From positions 124,001 to 188,000 of the forward strand of contig NZ_NOXW01000022.1 in NCBI RefSeq assembly GCF_002251855.1: a DNA stretch of 64,000 nt. The letters are read 5' to 3'. How positions within the stretch are numbered: the stretch's first letter is position 1; each line of letters opens with the position of its first letter. The notes below the pieces were generated by a model, which saw nothing but the letters and a program-made list of their open reading frames with translations, was not told the DNA's origin and did no database searches. Position numbers and translations under genes: made by a program. Positions 27,639 through 36,311 of the stretch are shown here, in pieces. This DNA comes from Rhodoferax sp. TH121. Lineage in GTDB: Bacteria; Pseudomonadota; Gammaproteobacteria; Burkholderiales; Burkholderiaceae_C.

Positions 27639-30046
27639 GTTCAGTTATTCAGCCAGCAGGTGCGGAGCACGCATTTTTTGAATCCCAGAAGCTGCCTTCC
27701 AAAAAAAGAGGCATGACGTTTGAGGCCTTGTTTTATAGGCAGTTGCATCAAGTGACCGCCCGTATCCATGAAACTGAAAATATTGAACAAATCATGCTGG
27801 AGACCAGCCAGGAGATTTGCAAGCTTCTCAATGCGGATCGTTTGACTTTGTACGCGGTGAGTGAGGACCAAACCTCAATCGTTTCCAAGATCAAGACAGG
27901 CTTGAACAGCAGCCGAGACTTAAAGTTGCCTATTTCTCCACAAAGTCTTGCCGGGTATGCTGCTTACAGCAAGGCCGCATTGAACGTGGTGGACGTTTAC
28001 GATGAGGATGCGTTACGACGCGTCCACCCTGCCTTGTCTTTTTTGAAGGAAGTCGACAAGCGCTCCGGGTACCGAACCAAGCAAATGCTGGTGGCTCCCA
28101 TCATGGACGGAAGCCATCTGCATGGAGTTTTGCAAGTCATCAACAATAAGAATGATGAACCGTTTGGTGAACTCGAAGTAGACGGCGTTACTGAGTTGTG
28201 CAAGACATTGGCAACAGCCATTCGTCAGCGCCTCAAAAAGACAGCTGAGGTGGGTGGTGTCAAAAAAGCGAGCAAATTCGATAGCCTAGTAGCGGATGGG
28301 CTGCTGACTGAGCAAGAACTGCGGGCCACAGTGGAGGCGGCACGTGCCGAGGGGCTGTCCAGCGAGTCGGCACTGATGTCCAGCTTTGGACTGAGCCCCG
28401 CACTGCTGGGGGCGGCTTTAGCGAAATTTTTTGGCGTGGCTTACGAACCCTTCAATGCCGGTCGCATACGCTCAGAAATGCTACATGGCGCGCTAAAGCG
28501 CGAGTTCATTGTGGAGCAGGGATGGATTCCCTTGGAGGAGTCGCCCGAGGGTCTTGTGATCATGTGTTTGGATCCTGAGGCTGTAAAAGGCTCGCGGGTT
28601 GTCCCCCAGGTGTTCCCCCGGTCGAGCAAGTTTGCGTACCGAGTTACGACCCAAGCAGAGTTCAAGGACACACTGGCTCAATTGTTTGGAGCATCTGCAG
28701 ATAGCAGCACGATTGACCAGTTGTTGGCGGACATGGATGGCGCGCCAATTGATGATGGTGCCAATGACGATTCCCTCGAATCCGCAGCTGCAGACAACGA
28801 GTTAGTGAAGTTCGTCAACAAAGTCATCATTGATGCGTATAACCAAAAAGTCTCTGATATTCACATTGAGCCTATGCCGGGGAAACTTAAAACAGGCATT
28901 CGGTTTCGCATTGATGGAAGCTTGGTTCCTTACGTGGAGGTTCCCGCACATTTCCGCCAAGCAATGGTTACCCGGCTCAAGATCATGTGCGATCTGGACA
29001 TCTCCGAACGCCGAAAGCCGCAAGACGGGAAAATCAAGTTCAAGAAGTACGGTCCCCTAGATATAGAGCTCCGTGTGGCGACCATTCCATCCGCGGGTGG
29101 CGTGGAAGATGTGGTGATGCGAATTTTGGCTGCGGGTGAACCCATACCTTTAGAAAAGCTGGGGCTGACACCGCACAACAAGGCGCGTTTGGAGGCGACC
29201 GTCAGCAAGCCCTATGGATTGTTTTATGTGTGCGGACCGACCGGTTCCGGCAAAACCACCACGCTGCATTCCATTCTCAAGTTCTTGAATACGCCCGACA
29301 CCAAAATCTGGACAGCTGAAGACCCAGTTGAAATAACCCAGAAAGGTTTGCGGCAAGTTCAGATCAATAAAAAAGCAGGGATCGACTTTGCCTTGGTGAT
29401 GCGCGCTTTTCTGCGTGCTGACCCGGACATCATCATGGTGGGTGAGTCGCGCGACAAGGAAACCGTATCCATGGGCGTTGAGGCCTCCTTGACTGGGCAC
29501 ATGGTGTTCTCAACGCTGCACACGAACTCAGCCCCGGAATCTATCACCCGCTTATTGGACATGGGGATGGATCCATTCAACTTTGCGGACGCACTATTGG
29601 GTATCTTGGCTCAGCGGCTTGCAAAGAAGTTGTGTGATTGCAAACAAGCGTATGTTCCAGATGCTGAGGAACTGCGCCTGTTCGCGGCAGAGTACGCCGA
29701 AGAATTGCGGCACTCCCACGCTTGGAAAGCGGATTACGCTGGTGAATCCAAAAAAATGGTCGACAAATGGCAGCAAACCTACGGGGAAAGTGGCCAGCTC
29801 AAACTATACAAAGCCGTCGGCTGCGACAAATGCAATGGATCAGGCTACAAAGGCCGTGTGGGTTTGCATGAACTCATGGTGGCGGACGATGCGGTCAAAA
29901 AACTCATACAAGAACGCGCTCGCGTTGCGGAGCTGTTCTCGGCAGCTGTGGAGGGTGGAATGCGTACACTGAAGATGGACGGAATGGAGAAAGTGATGAT
30001 GGGACTAACTGACCTCAAGATGGTCAGGCAGGTATGCATTAAGTGA
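27635..30046 (+). CDS. GAF-domain PilB/GspE-type assembly ATPase
   Basis: An 803-residue hybrid. The N-terminal GAF domain (about 35-200, with LNADRLTLYAVSEDQ and GVLQVINNKND) is followed by a GspE N-domain-like segment (about 215-330) and the secretion ATPase (about 380-800). The ATPase shows Walker A GPTGSGKTTTLHS (about 535), the Asp box around SDIHIEP, the His box TGHMVFSTLHTN and a C-terminal Cys motif. Oddities: VGESRDKET where VGEIRDxET is usual, and CDC instead of CxxC in the first half of the zinc site. PilB has no GAF domain, so this looks like a ligand-regulated pilus or secretion motor. pilA follows; no pilC or pilD is nearby. Confidence 0.9.
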   Translation: MSSVIQPAGAEHAFFESQKLPSKKRGMTFEALFYRQLHQVTARIHETENIEQIMLETSQEICKLLNADRLTLYAVSEDQTSIVSKIKTGLNSSRDLKLPISPQSLAGYAAYSKAALNVVDVYDEDALRRVHPALSFLKEVDKRSGYRTKQMLVAPIMDGSHLHGVLQVINNKNDEPFGELEVDGVTELCKTLATAIRQRLKKTAEVGGVKKASKFDSLVADGLLTEQELRATVEAARAEGLSSESALMSSFGLSPALLGAALAKFFGVAYEPFNAGRIRSEMLHGALKREFIVEQGWIPLEESPEGLVIMCLDPEAVKGSRVVPQVFPRSSKFAYRVTTQAEFKDTLAQLFGASADSSTIDQLLADMDGAPIDDGANDDSLESAAADNELVKFVNKVIIDAYNQKVSDIHIEPMPGKLKTGIRFRIDGSLVPYVEVPAHFRQAMVTRLKIMCDLDISERRKPQDGKIKFKKYGPLDIELRVATIPSAGGVEDVVMRILAAGEPIPLEKLGLTPHNKARLEATVSKPYGLFYVCGPTGSGKTTTLHSILKFLNTPDTKIWTAEDPVEITQKGLRQVQINKKAGIDFALVMRAFLRADPDIIMVGESRDKETVSMGVEASLTGHMVFSTLHTNSAPESITRLLDMGMDPFNFADALLGILAQRLAKKLCDCKQAYVPDAEELRLFAAEYAEELRHSHAWKADYAGESKKMVDKWQQTYGESGQLKLYKAVGCDKCNGSGYKGRVGLHELMVADDAVKKLIQERARVAELFSAAVEGGMRTLKMDGMEKVMMGLTDLKMVRQVCIK

Positions 30047-30057
30047 CAAAAATGTCA
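30044..30057. promoter_or_regulatory. TGACA-N4-TGTCA palindrome, candidate activator site for pilA
   Basis: A perfect 5+5 inverted repeat beginning on the TGA stop of the ATPase gene and about 72 bp upstream of the sigma54 -24 element. TGTC half-sites are characteristic of PilR-type enhancers in front of pilin genes. Binding by PilR is an inference; no pilSR gene is in the window. Confidence 0.5.
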
Positions 30058-30128
30058 ATGTAGGAAGGTGCGGCTGATGGATTTCTGATTTAATGAACAT
30101 TTTTGTGTATTGGAGCAGCCGATATACC

Positions 30129-30145
30129 TTGGCACGAAGTCTGCT
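30129..30145 (+). promoter_or_regulatory. sigma54 (-24/-12) promoter of the pilin gene
   Basis: TTGGCACGAAGTCTGCT matches the RpoN consensus TGGCACG-N4-TTGCW with one mismatch. The invariant GG (30131-30132) and GC (30143-30144) are separated by the required ten bases. Predicted transcription start is near 30156, leaving a leader of about 26 nt that contains AGGAG. Confidence 0.85.
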
Positions 30146-30181
30146 GCAACATGGGCCTCTGTCATTTTTTAGGAGTTCTGT

Positions 30182-30598
30182 ATGAAGCGTTCTATCCAAA
30201 AAGGTTTTACCTTGATCGAATTGATGATCGTTGTTGCGATCATTGGCATCCTGGCCGCTGTTGCATTGCCTGCATATCAAGATTACACAAACCGTGCGCG
30301 TGCATCAGAAATCGTACTAGCGGCTAGCGGTGCTCGCACTTGTGTTACTGAAACTGTGTCGTCTAACGGCTTTGGCTCCTTAAGTGCATGCGCGGATGGT
30401 TTTACTTCTTCTCCTCGTTTGCTGGGGATGGCTGTTGATGCAGCAAGTGGTGTTGTACAAGTGACTGGTGCGGTGGCTGTCACAGGAACTGCAGACATGG
30501 TTATCACATTGTCGCCAACATCTGCTGGCCCCAACCAAATTTCCACGTGGACTTGCAAAGGCTCAAATACAAAATGGGCACCAGCCTCCTGCCGTTGA
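30182..30598 (+). CDS. pilA: type IV pilin (PilA/PilE-like major pilin)
   Basis: A 138-residue prepilin. The leader MKRSIQKG is cut before Phe9, and the mature protein begins [22 protein letters not shown] with the conserved Glu at +5. Four cysteines are present: two in the alpha-beta loop ([17 protein letters not shown]) and a C-terminal disulfide loop ([13 protein letters not shown]). RBS AGGAG lies seven bases upstream. It is controlled by a sigma54 promoter, closed by a strong terminator, and followed by a PglL-type O-oligosaccharyltransferase gene, so the pilin is probably glycosylated on Ser/Thr. Confidence 0.95.
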   Translation: MKRSIQKGFTLIELMIVVAIIGILAAVALPAYQDYTNRARASEIVLAASGARTCVTETVSSNGFGSLSACADGFTSSPRLLGMAVDAASGVVQVTGAVAVTGTADMVITLSPTSAGPNQISTWTCKGSNTKWAPASCR

Positions 30599-30610
30599 TA
30601 ACTGCAGAAT

Positions 30611-30639
30611 AAAAAGAGGGGAGCTTCGGCTCCCTTTTT
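30611..30639 (+). terminator. rho-independent terminator after pilA
   Basis: GGGAGC-TTCG-GCTCCC with a UUCG tetraloop, an upstream AAAAAG and a downstream TTTTT run. It lies 12 bp after the pilA stop and 9 bp before the next start codon, so expression of the downstream glycosylation gene is expected to depend on readthrough or another start. Confidence 0.9.
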
Positions 30640-30647
30640 GCTTTCTT

Positions 30648-32345
30648 ATGGGCAGTTTCCTCCCAACGTCAATTTGGCTGCTTGTTCCTGGTCTAGCGGC
30701 TGCATGGTTGCTGCCAAATCACTCGCCGCCATGGACCGCCTTTCACTCAGAATTCCTGGCTGCCGTTGTCTTCTGGATATTGGCAGTAGTAGTTTTTATA
30801 AAGAATAAATACCAATTAAGCAATTCGACTGGAGTGTGGCTACTTTGGCTGTTGGCAATTCAGGTGAGTTTGAACTGGTATTCCGGATTTGCTTCGAGTG
30901 CCGGTATCGCCTGGATAAATATCCTCTATCTGATGGGTTTAATCTCTGCGATAAGACTGGGAACTATTTGGCAAGTAAATGCAAATGGTGGGCCAGTGAA
31001 TTTTATATATAGTGCAATTATTGTTGCTTCGGTAATAAGCACATTATTACAAATTAATCAAGGCATAGGATATCAATCTAATTTGATATGGATAAATTCG
31101 GCGCCGCCGGATTTGCGCATGGATGCGAATCTCGCGCAGCCCAATAATCTAGCGTCTCTGCAGCTTATGGCGCTTGTAGGTTGTTCATGGTTTTGGACGC
31201 AGAAACAAATAAGAGCATCCATAGCGATTGGGGTCGCTGGATTACTTTTGATCGGTTTGGCGCTTACCGCTTCGCGCAGTGGATTCTTAGGGGCAATACT
31301 CATATTATGCATATGGCCATGGGTAATATCATCGGACTATAAAGGGCGCGTTGCTCTTATAACGTTAGCGACTGTGCTTGTGGTATGGTTATTCCTGCTG
31401 GTAACGATAATTCCATTGATGTCTCAAGTAATGGAGACGCGCACGGTTGGTGCTTCCGTTTCCACTCGAAGTGGGGATGGAAGACTAGCGATCTGGTCTA
31501 TGGCCTTAGATGCCATTGCCGAGCGTCCTCTGTGGGGGTATGGTTGGGGCCAAATTCATGCCGCGCAAATGGCTGTTGCGGCAAAACACTCGTCAATGAG
31601 CGCGTTAAGTTCTGCGCACAATCTAATACTCGATATCGCACTATGGGGCGGGGGGGGGGTGGCACTTGCTGTTGCATATTATGGTGTAAGGCGTATCCAT
31701 ACACAAATGCGTCTCTCTACAAATTCACGGCATGTTCATACATTACTGGGTATGGGTGTCCTCATATTCCATTCGATGCTTGAGTTGCCATTGCAATACG
31801 CTTATTTTCTCTTGCCTTTCGGTGCTCTGTGGGGCTCATTGGAGTCTGTCCATCCTGTTATAGGTTGCAAGGCATTACGGAAAACTATATCTATATTGGT
31901 TGTAATGTTGCTGGGGGCTTTGGCATTAACTATTGCTAAGGATTATTTGAAAATAGAGCGGGCTGAAAAAATATTACGACTTGAGTTTGTCACTGGTAAA
32001 ATACAGGCCCCCGAGGAAGATCGGATGCCTAAATTGATGGTACTGGACTATTATGAAGATTTTTTTCTTCTAAGTCGCCTCAATCCTGTCGCAGGATTGG
32101 ATTCGGAGCAATTGCATCAGATGGAATTAGTTGTTAAGACTGTCCCCAGTGATTTGCTGATCTATAACATGGCGGCTAACTTCGCGCTAAATAGGCAGCC
32201 AATAAAGGCAAAAGAATGGATGAAAATACTTTGTAAAACTCGAAGTGAGAATGCCTGCAAAAGTGCCTTGGCCAAATGGCGGAGTGATGGTTACCATGAT
32301 CAAATTCCCTTAAATCTAGAATTGAGAGCGGTACCTGGCGGGTGA
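30648..32345 (+). CDS. PglL-like pilin O-oligosaccharyltransferase (Wzy_C family)
   Basis: A 565-residue membrane protein with about ten to twelve helices. It has an N-terminal PglL_A-like region (LLVPGLAAAWLLPNHSPPW), the Wzy_C/O-antigen ligase motif GRLAIWSMALDAIAERPLWGYGWG, a large periplasmic loop with the conserved SSAHNLILD histidine, and a soluble C-terminal domain (Wzy_C_2-like). Such enzymes transfer lipid-linked oligosaccharide to pilin in the periplasm. Placement right after pilA supports this. A run of ten G at 31650-31659 lies just after the SAHN motif; the frame is intact in this sequence. The region is AT-rich compared with the flanks. O-antigen polymerase is the alternative reading. 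Confidence 0.85.
   Translation: MGSFLPTSIWLLVPGLAAAWLLPNHSPPWTAFHSEFLAAVVFWILAVVVFIKNKYQLSNSTGVWLLWLLAIQVSLNWYSGFASSAGIAWINILYLMGLISAIRLGTIWQVNANGGPVNFIYSAIIVASVISTLLQINQGIGYQSNLIWINSAPPDLRMDANLAQPNNLASLQLMALVGCSWFWTQKQIRASIAIGVAGLLLIGLALTASRSGFLGAILILCIWPWVISSDYKGRVALITLATVLVVWLFLLVTIIPLMSQVMETRTVGASVSTRSGDGRLAIWSMALDAIAERPLWGYGWGQIHAAQMAVAAKHSSMSALSSAHNLILDIALWGGGGVALAVAYYGVRRIHTQMRLSTNSRHVHTLLGMGVLIFHSMLELPLQYAYFLLPFGALWGSLESVHPVIGCKALRKTISILVVMLLGALALTIAKDYLKIERAEKILRLEFVTGKIQAPEEDRMPKLMVLDYYEDFFLLSRLNPVAGLDSEQLHQMELVVKTVPSDLLIYNMAANFALNRQPIKAKEWMKILCKTRSENACKSALAKWRSDGYHDQIPLNLELRAVPGG
31650..31659 (+). repeat. homopolymeric G10 tract inside the oligosaccharyltransferase gene
   Basis: After GGGGC at 31645-31649 there are ten consecutive G, coding for Gly-Gly-Gly plus the first base of a Val codon. 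A change of one or two G would truncate the enzyme shortly after its catalytic loop. Tracts of this length in surface-modification genes are typical contingency loci. Confidence 0.8.
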
Positions 32346-32354
32346 TATTTGCTG

Positions 32355-33893
32355 CTATGGCTCTGCAGTAGCTCTGCATTGATGAAAGAAAATAAGATGA
32401 TCAGTTGCTACTAAATTGCATAAATTTTTGACCGTGAGTGGCATTTTTTGCCAGCGATCAAAGTCTGGTCGGGTAAGTAGCAAATACTGTACATTCCACC
32501 GCGATATGAAAGCTTGGAATTTATAAGGCTCATCGAGTAAACTCTCATGCCAGAAATAGTATTGATCGCCATATGAGTCGATTCTGGAATCAATTGAAGG
32601 CTTTAGTCTTGGGTAGCCTCGATATATAAGTTCTCCCCCAAGGTCATACGAATTGAATACGTTGCCTTTTATTGTTTGATCCTGTAGCGCAGCGGAAATT
32701 CCATGTGAAAAAAGAACATTGGACCGTGCATTGAAGGGTGACGCGGCATTCATGTTGCCAAATTTGTAGCAAAACAATAATCCTATCGCTGTAGCTACAA
32801 AGAGAATCAACAAGCGTTTATATTCTGATTTCCAATTGCCTGTGTTCGTGCCTGCGCCGAACAAAAGAGAAGCGACCCAGCAAAAAATTATTCCCTGATA
32901 AACTAGAAAGCGATTTCCCCAAGCTGCTAGCGCCAAGAATAACATGCTTGTCCCTATGACCCTCAGAGATAGCTTGCGTCTGTATATTATAACTATAGCC
33001 AAGTTGATTGCAAAAAAAGCTAGGCCTGGATATATTCCGACTACCGAATAACTTCGAATGTCCAAAAGGCTCATCCATTCGACTATCTCCTTTTTAGCCA
33101 AAGAGTCGTGACTGAAGCCTAGGGAGAACTTCCATAGCTCAATCCCAAAAGGAGTGCACAAACTAGCCATGAAAACTAGTAGTGGGAGAGTTAGCCAGAA
33201 AGCTGCATAGAGATTTAGCCTATTTGGAATGTTTTGGCTGGAGGCCTCGCATTTTCCATAGTATTGCATTCGATCAATTGTATAAATCAATGCAAGCGGT
33301 AGCGTAAGTATGAAAGAGCCGTGTGTATTTGCCCAGAGTGCTGCCAATCCAATAGGCATTAAAATATTTATCGTTGATAATTTTTTGATCAGTTGTTCTA
33401 GTGAAACGAGATACGCTAGTAAAAAAAACAGTGTAAAAAGTTCAGGGCGAAGAAAATGACGGTAATTCTGGCCGAGCATTGCTAGCAAGCCTAAGCCTAG
33501 CGAGAGTGAGAGCGAATTGCCGCTACGCCTATAAGCGGTAAAAGACAAGGCTGCAAATAGAAATACACCCAGAATACCAAGTAGAAAACCAAGCGTCGCC
33601 TGTTCAAATAAGCGATTAAACGCAAAAAATAGTAATGCTGGCAGCCACTCGTGTGCGTTGTAGTGAAAGTCGCGTGCCTCTGTATATGGAAACAATAGAG
33701 TGCTTGGAATGGATTGATGAATCCATATCGATTGCCCAATTCGGCTTAAAAGCCAATAGTCATTTTCTGCCTGAGGTTGGGTAGTGGCCCACATCACAAG
33801 CAAAGTTGCCAGCAGCACAGTTGCAATTCGCAGAACGCGCGTAGACACTATAAGTAGAGTGTTCAATTTCTGTGGTTGTTTTACGATGTACAA
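32355..33893 (-). CDS. multi-pass membrane protein, GT-C-like, function unknown (paralogue 1)
   Basis: A 512-residue protein with about ten or eleven hydrophobic helices and a soluble C-terminal domain (about 400-512). It begins with a short first loop, DYWLLSRIGQSIW...LLFPYTEARDFHYNAHEWL, then NYRHFLRPELF and WANTHGSFIL. The C-terminal motif is GNVFNSYDLGGELIYRGYPRLKPSIDSRIDSYGD. The architecture resembles GT-C lipid-linked sugar transferases, but I see no assigned family. The gene at 36274 is a clear paralogue. It converges on the oligosaccharyltransferase gene (10-bp gap) and diverges from yfhO-like. A role in making or moving the pilin glycan is inferred only from position. Confidence 0.75.
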   Translation of the reverse strand: MYIVKQPQKLNTLLIVSTRVLRIATVLLATLLVMWATTQPQAENDYWLLSRIGQSIWIHQSIPSTLLFPYTEARDFHYNAHEWLPALLFFAFNRLFEQATLGFLLGILGVFLFAALSFTAYRRSGNSLSLSLGLGLLAMLGQNYRHFLRPELFTLFFLLAYLVSLEQLIKKLSTINILMPIGLAALWANTHGSFILTLPLALIYTIDRMQYYGKCEASSQNIPNRLNLYAAFWLTLPLLVFMASLCTPFGIELWKFSLGFSHDSLAKKEIVEWMSLLDIRSYSVVGIYPGLAFFAINLAIVIIYRRKLSLRVIGTSMLFLALAAWGNRFLVYQGIIFCWVASLLFGAGTNTGNWKSEYKRLLILFVATAIGLLFCYKFGNMNAASPFNARSNVLFSHGISAALQDQTIKGNVFNSYDLGGELIYRGYPRLKPSIDSRIDSYGDQYYFWHESLLDEPYKFQAFISRWNVQYLLLTRPDFDRWQKMPLTVKNLCNLVATDHLIFFHQCRATAEP

Positions 33894-33908
33894 ATGTAAG
33901 AGAACACA

Positions 33909-36311
33909 ATGAAAAAGCTAGCACAGCTCATACAACACAAGCTAACACCAACTAACATCTTTGTAGCTTGGGGCGTTTTGCTTCTGTTAACTTTAGCACT
34001 ATGTGGTCATGTTTTGTTTTCTGGTGATCTGATATTCGGTGCACCCGGCACAGATATACCACAACAATTTATTGCTTGGCGAAACTTCGGTTTTAAAGAG
34101 ATATCTGCTTGGAACGTACCACTCTGGAATCCTCACATCTATGGTGGTGCACCTTACTTGGGAGGATTCCAAGCGGCGCTGATGTATCCGCTCAATTGGC
34201 CATTGTTCATGTTAATGGACACGCGCGTAGCCATCAACACGAGTATCGTTCTACACTGCTTCCTAATGGGGGCATTCACAGATGCCTGGCTGCGACAAGC
34301 AGATATATCACCTCTTGCTGCGTTGATGGGAGGGGGGCTTGCAATTCTCGCTGGCACGTACATCTCTCATGTATATGCGGGTCATTTGCCGAATCTTTGT
34401 GCAATGGTGTGGTTGCCACTGATTCTAAAAGCTGTAGATGGAGTACTGATTAGTGACGAGCAAGAACAAAACAGATCTCTAAAACAAACACGAAGTGTGC
34501 TGTTAGGGGCATTTGCTCTAGCGATGCAAGTGTTTGCCGGGCATCCACAATACGTAATGATCTCGGTGATTGCCATCACAGCGTATTCAATTATCCAGAT
34601 TTATAACAAGAAAATTCAATGGAAAATAGCAATAAATTTAATAGTGATGTTTTCTTTGGGAGTGGGGCTTTCTGCCGTGCAGCTCATTCCAAGTATTGTG
34701 GCTGGCGGGGAGACAATTAGAAGTAGAGCACTTCAAGAAAGCTTTGCTGCGATGTTTTCCCTTCCGGTTGAAAATCTAATTACGCTTGCAATGCCCAACG
34801 TATTTGGAGGATTCCAACTGCAGCCGTACTTCGGGCGTTGGTACTATTGGGAGGTTTGCTTATATCTAGGCTCCGGGAGTTTGCTAGTTTGTGTGCTGGG
34901 TATAAGAGGAGGAGGCAGTGGCGCCAACCAAGCTAAAACGAATGATGAAATAAAAAATCGGCACCGTGGGCTTTTAGGCATGGGGATGTTGACGCTAGCC
35001 ATCGCCCTCGGCAATGCAACATCACTTCACCACTTTCTATATGTAAATGTTCCTGGATTTGATAGAGTACGCGGGATGTCTAAGTTTGCATATGCAACAA
35101 CCTTTGTTGTGATTTATTTTTCTTCCAAAGGTTATGACGTCCTAAATAAGAACTCGGCACGCAAGCTGGCTATGTTAGCTGCATGCTGTGCGTGTATTTC
35201 TTATTCAATTTCGATTGTATTTGAATGGAGTCGTCAAAATCCGTTAATAGAATGGATAGGAGCTAGTAAAGAAAGCTATTTGTTCGAGTCAGCGAAGCAG
35301 CGACTGAGTGAGGATACACTGCTATCTTTTGAAAATCAGGCTGGCCTAGCAATAGCCGGAGCCTTTAATAGATGGGGGGTAGAGATGGCAGCTTGGACAG
35401 CGCTACTCCTTCTTATCAGTAAGAGGGTTAAATACAAACCCCTCGTTATTCTGGGGGCCATGTTGCCAGTGTTCATATGGGCGCAAGGGGCCATGGGATT
35501 TACATCATATTCGGAACAAATTAGTCTATGGAATGTTCCTTTAGATGCCCTTGATGGGAAATATCGCGTAGCAGACCAAATAAATAAAAATAGTTCGATG
35601 TACACCGGTGCGTTAGAAGTGTCAGGCAATGATCCGGGCGTTACTACGCGGTATGCAGAATTGTTGGCTGCAATAGAAGGGCGCAATCCGAGCGAAGCTT
35701 CGCAATACATTGACATCTTGCAACCGCACGCTTTGCATGTGCTGCTCCGGCTGAAGTATGTACGTCAAGCTAGCCCAAACGGATTCAGTGAATGGTTAAG
35801 TGTCCTAGATCCACCAATGCCGCAATTTACACTGATGAGCAAATATAGCGTAAAAAGGGGGCGCGACGAAGTGCTAGCTCATATGCTATCACCAGAATTC
35901 GACCCACGTAACGAGGTCGTACTCGAGCAAGAGCCATACCCCGTGCCAGAGCTAGGGGGCAGAGGTGTGGTTAAGATGGCCAAATGTAAAGCGGACTATT
36001 GTGTCGTAGAGGCTTCGATAGAAAAGCCAATGCTGTTACTTATGACGGATGCTTGGTCCCCATCTTGGCAGGTTCGCTCATATTCAGAGTCTGGAACTCA
36101 AAATAGTTATCAAATCCAACCTGGCGACCACGCTTTTCGCGTAATTGCCTTGGAAGCTGGGGAGCATAAGCTTAATATTTATTATTCAAGAACTGCTTTT
36201 TATATTGGTGGAATCATTTCTTCAGCGGTATTGGTTGTTTTTATTTACATTCTTGGCTTGAATTTTCGGCCAATTAATTCACGTTCTCGGAAGAAGGTTC
36301 ATACTGCATGA
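33909..36311 (+). CDS. YfhO-family membrane protein
   Basis: An 800-residue protein with about twelve helices. The YfhO-type first periplasmic loop shows GTDIPQQFIAWRNFGF and VPLWNPHIYGGAPYLGGFQAALMYPLNW. A C-terminal periplasmic domain (about 560-770) ends in a final helix. YfhO proteins are GT-C-fold glycosyltransferases implicated in decorating cell-surface polymers, for example in Gram-positive bacteria. The gene is flanked by two paralogous membrane proteins on the opposite strand; its 3' end overlaps the second one by 38 bp tail to tail. Start ATG 33909 diverges from paralogue 1 with 15 bp between the start codons. Confidence 0.82.
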   Translation: MKKLAQLIQHKLTPTNIFVAWGVLLLLTLALCGHVLFSGDLIFGAPGTDIPQQFIAWRNFGFKEISAWNVPLWNPHIYGGAPYLGGFQAALMYPLNWPLFMLMDTRVAINTSIVLHCFLMGAFTDAWLRQADISPLAALMGGGLAILAGTYISHVYAGHLPNLCAMVWLPLILKAVDGVLISDEQEQNRSLKQTRSVLLGAFALAMQVFAGHPQYVMISVIAITAYSIIQIYNKKIQWKIAINLIVMFSLGVGLSAVQLIPSIVAGGETIRSRALQESFAAMFSLPVENLITLAMPNVFGGFQLQPYFGRWYYWEVCLYLGSGSLLVCVLGIRGGGSGANQAKTNDEIKNRHRGLLGMGMLTLAIALGNATSLHHFLYVNVPGFDRVRGMSKFAYATTFVVIYFSSKGYDVLNKNSARKLAMLAACCACISYSISIVFEWSRQNPLIEWIGASKESYLFESAKQRLSEDTLLSFENQAGLAIAGAFNRWGVEMAAWTALLLLISKRVKYKPLVILGAMLPVFIWAQGAMGFTSYSEQISLWNVPLDALDGKYRVADQINKNSSMYTGALEVSGNDPGVTTRYAELLAAIEGRNPSEASQYIDILQPHALHVLLRLKYVRQASPNGFSEWLSVLDPPMPQFTLMSKYSVKRGRDEVLAHMLSPEFDPRNEVVLEQEPYPVPELGGRGVVKMAKCKADYCVVEASIEKPMLLLMTDAWSPSWQVRSYSESGTQNSYQIQPGDHAFRVIALEAGEHKLNIYYSRTAFYIGGIISSAVLVVFIYILGLNFRPINSRSRKKVHTA

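Noticed and set aside
33421-33428. A8 run inside the GT-C-like paralogue 1 gene as a second phase-variation tract
   Set aside because: Runs of eight A are common by chance in this AT-rich region; slippage is far less likely than at the G10 tract.
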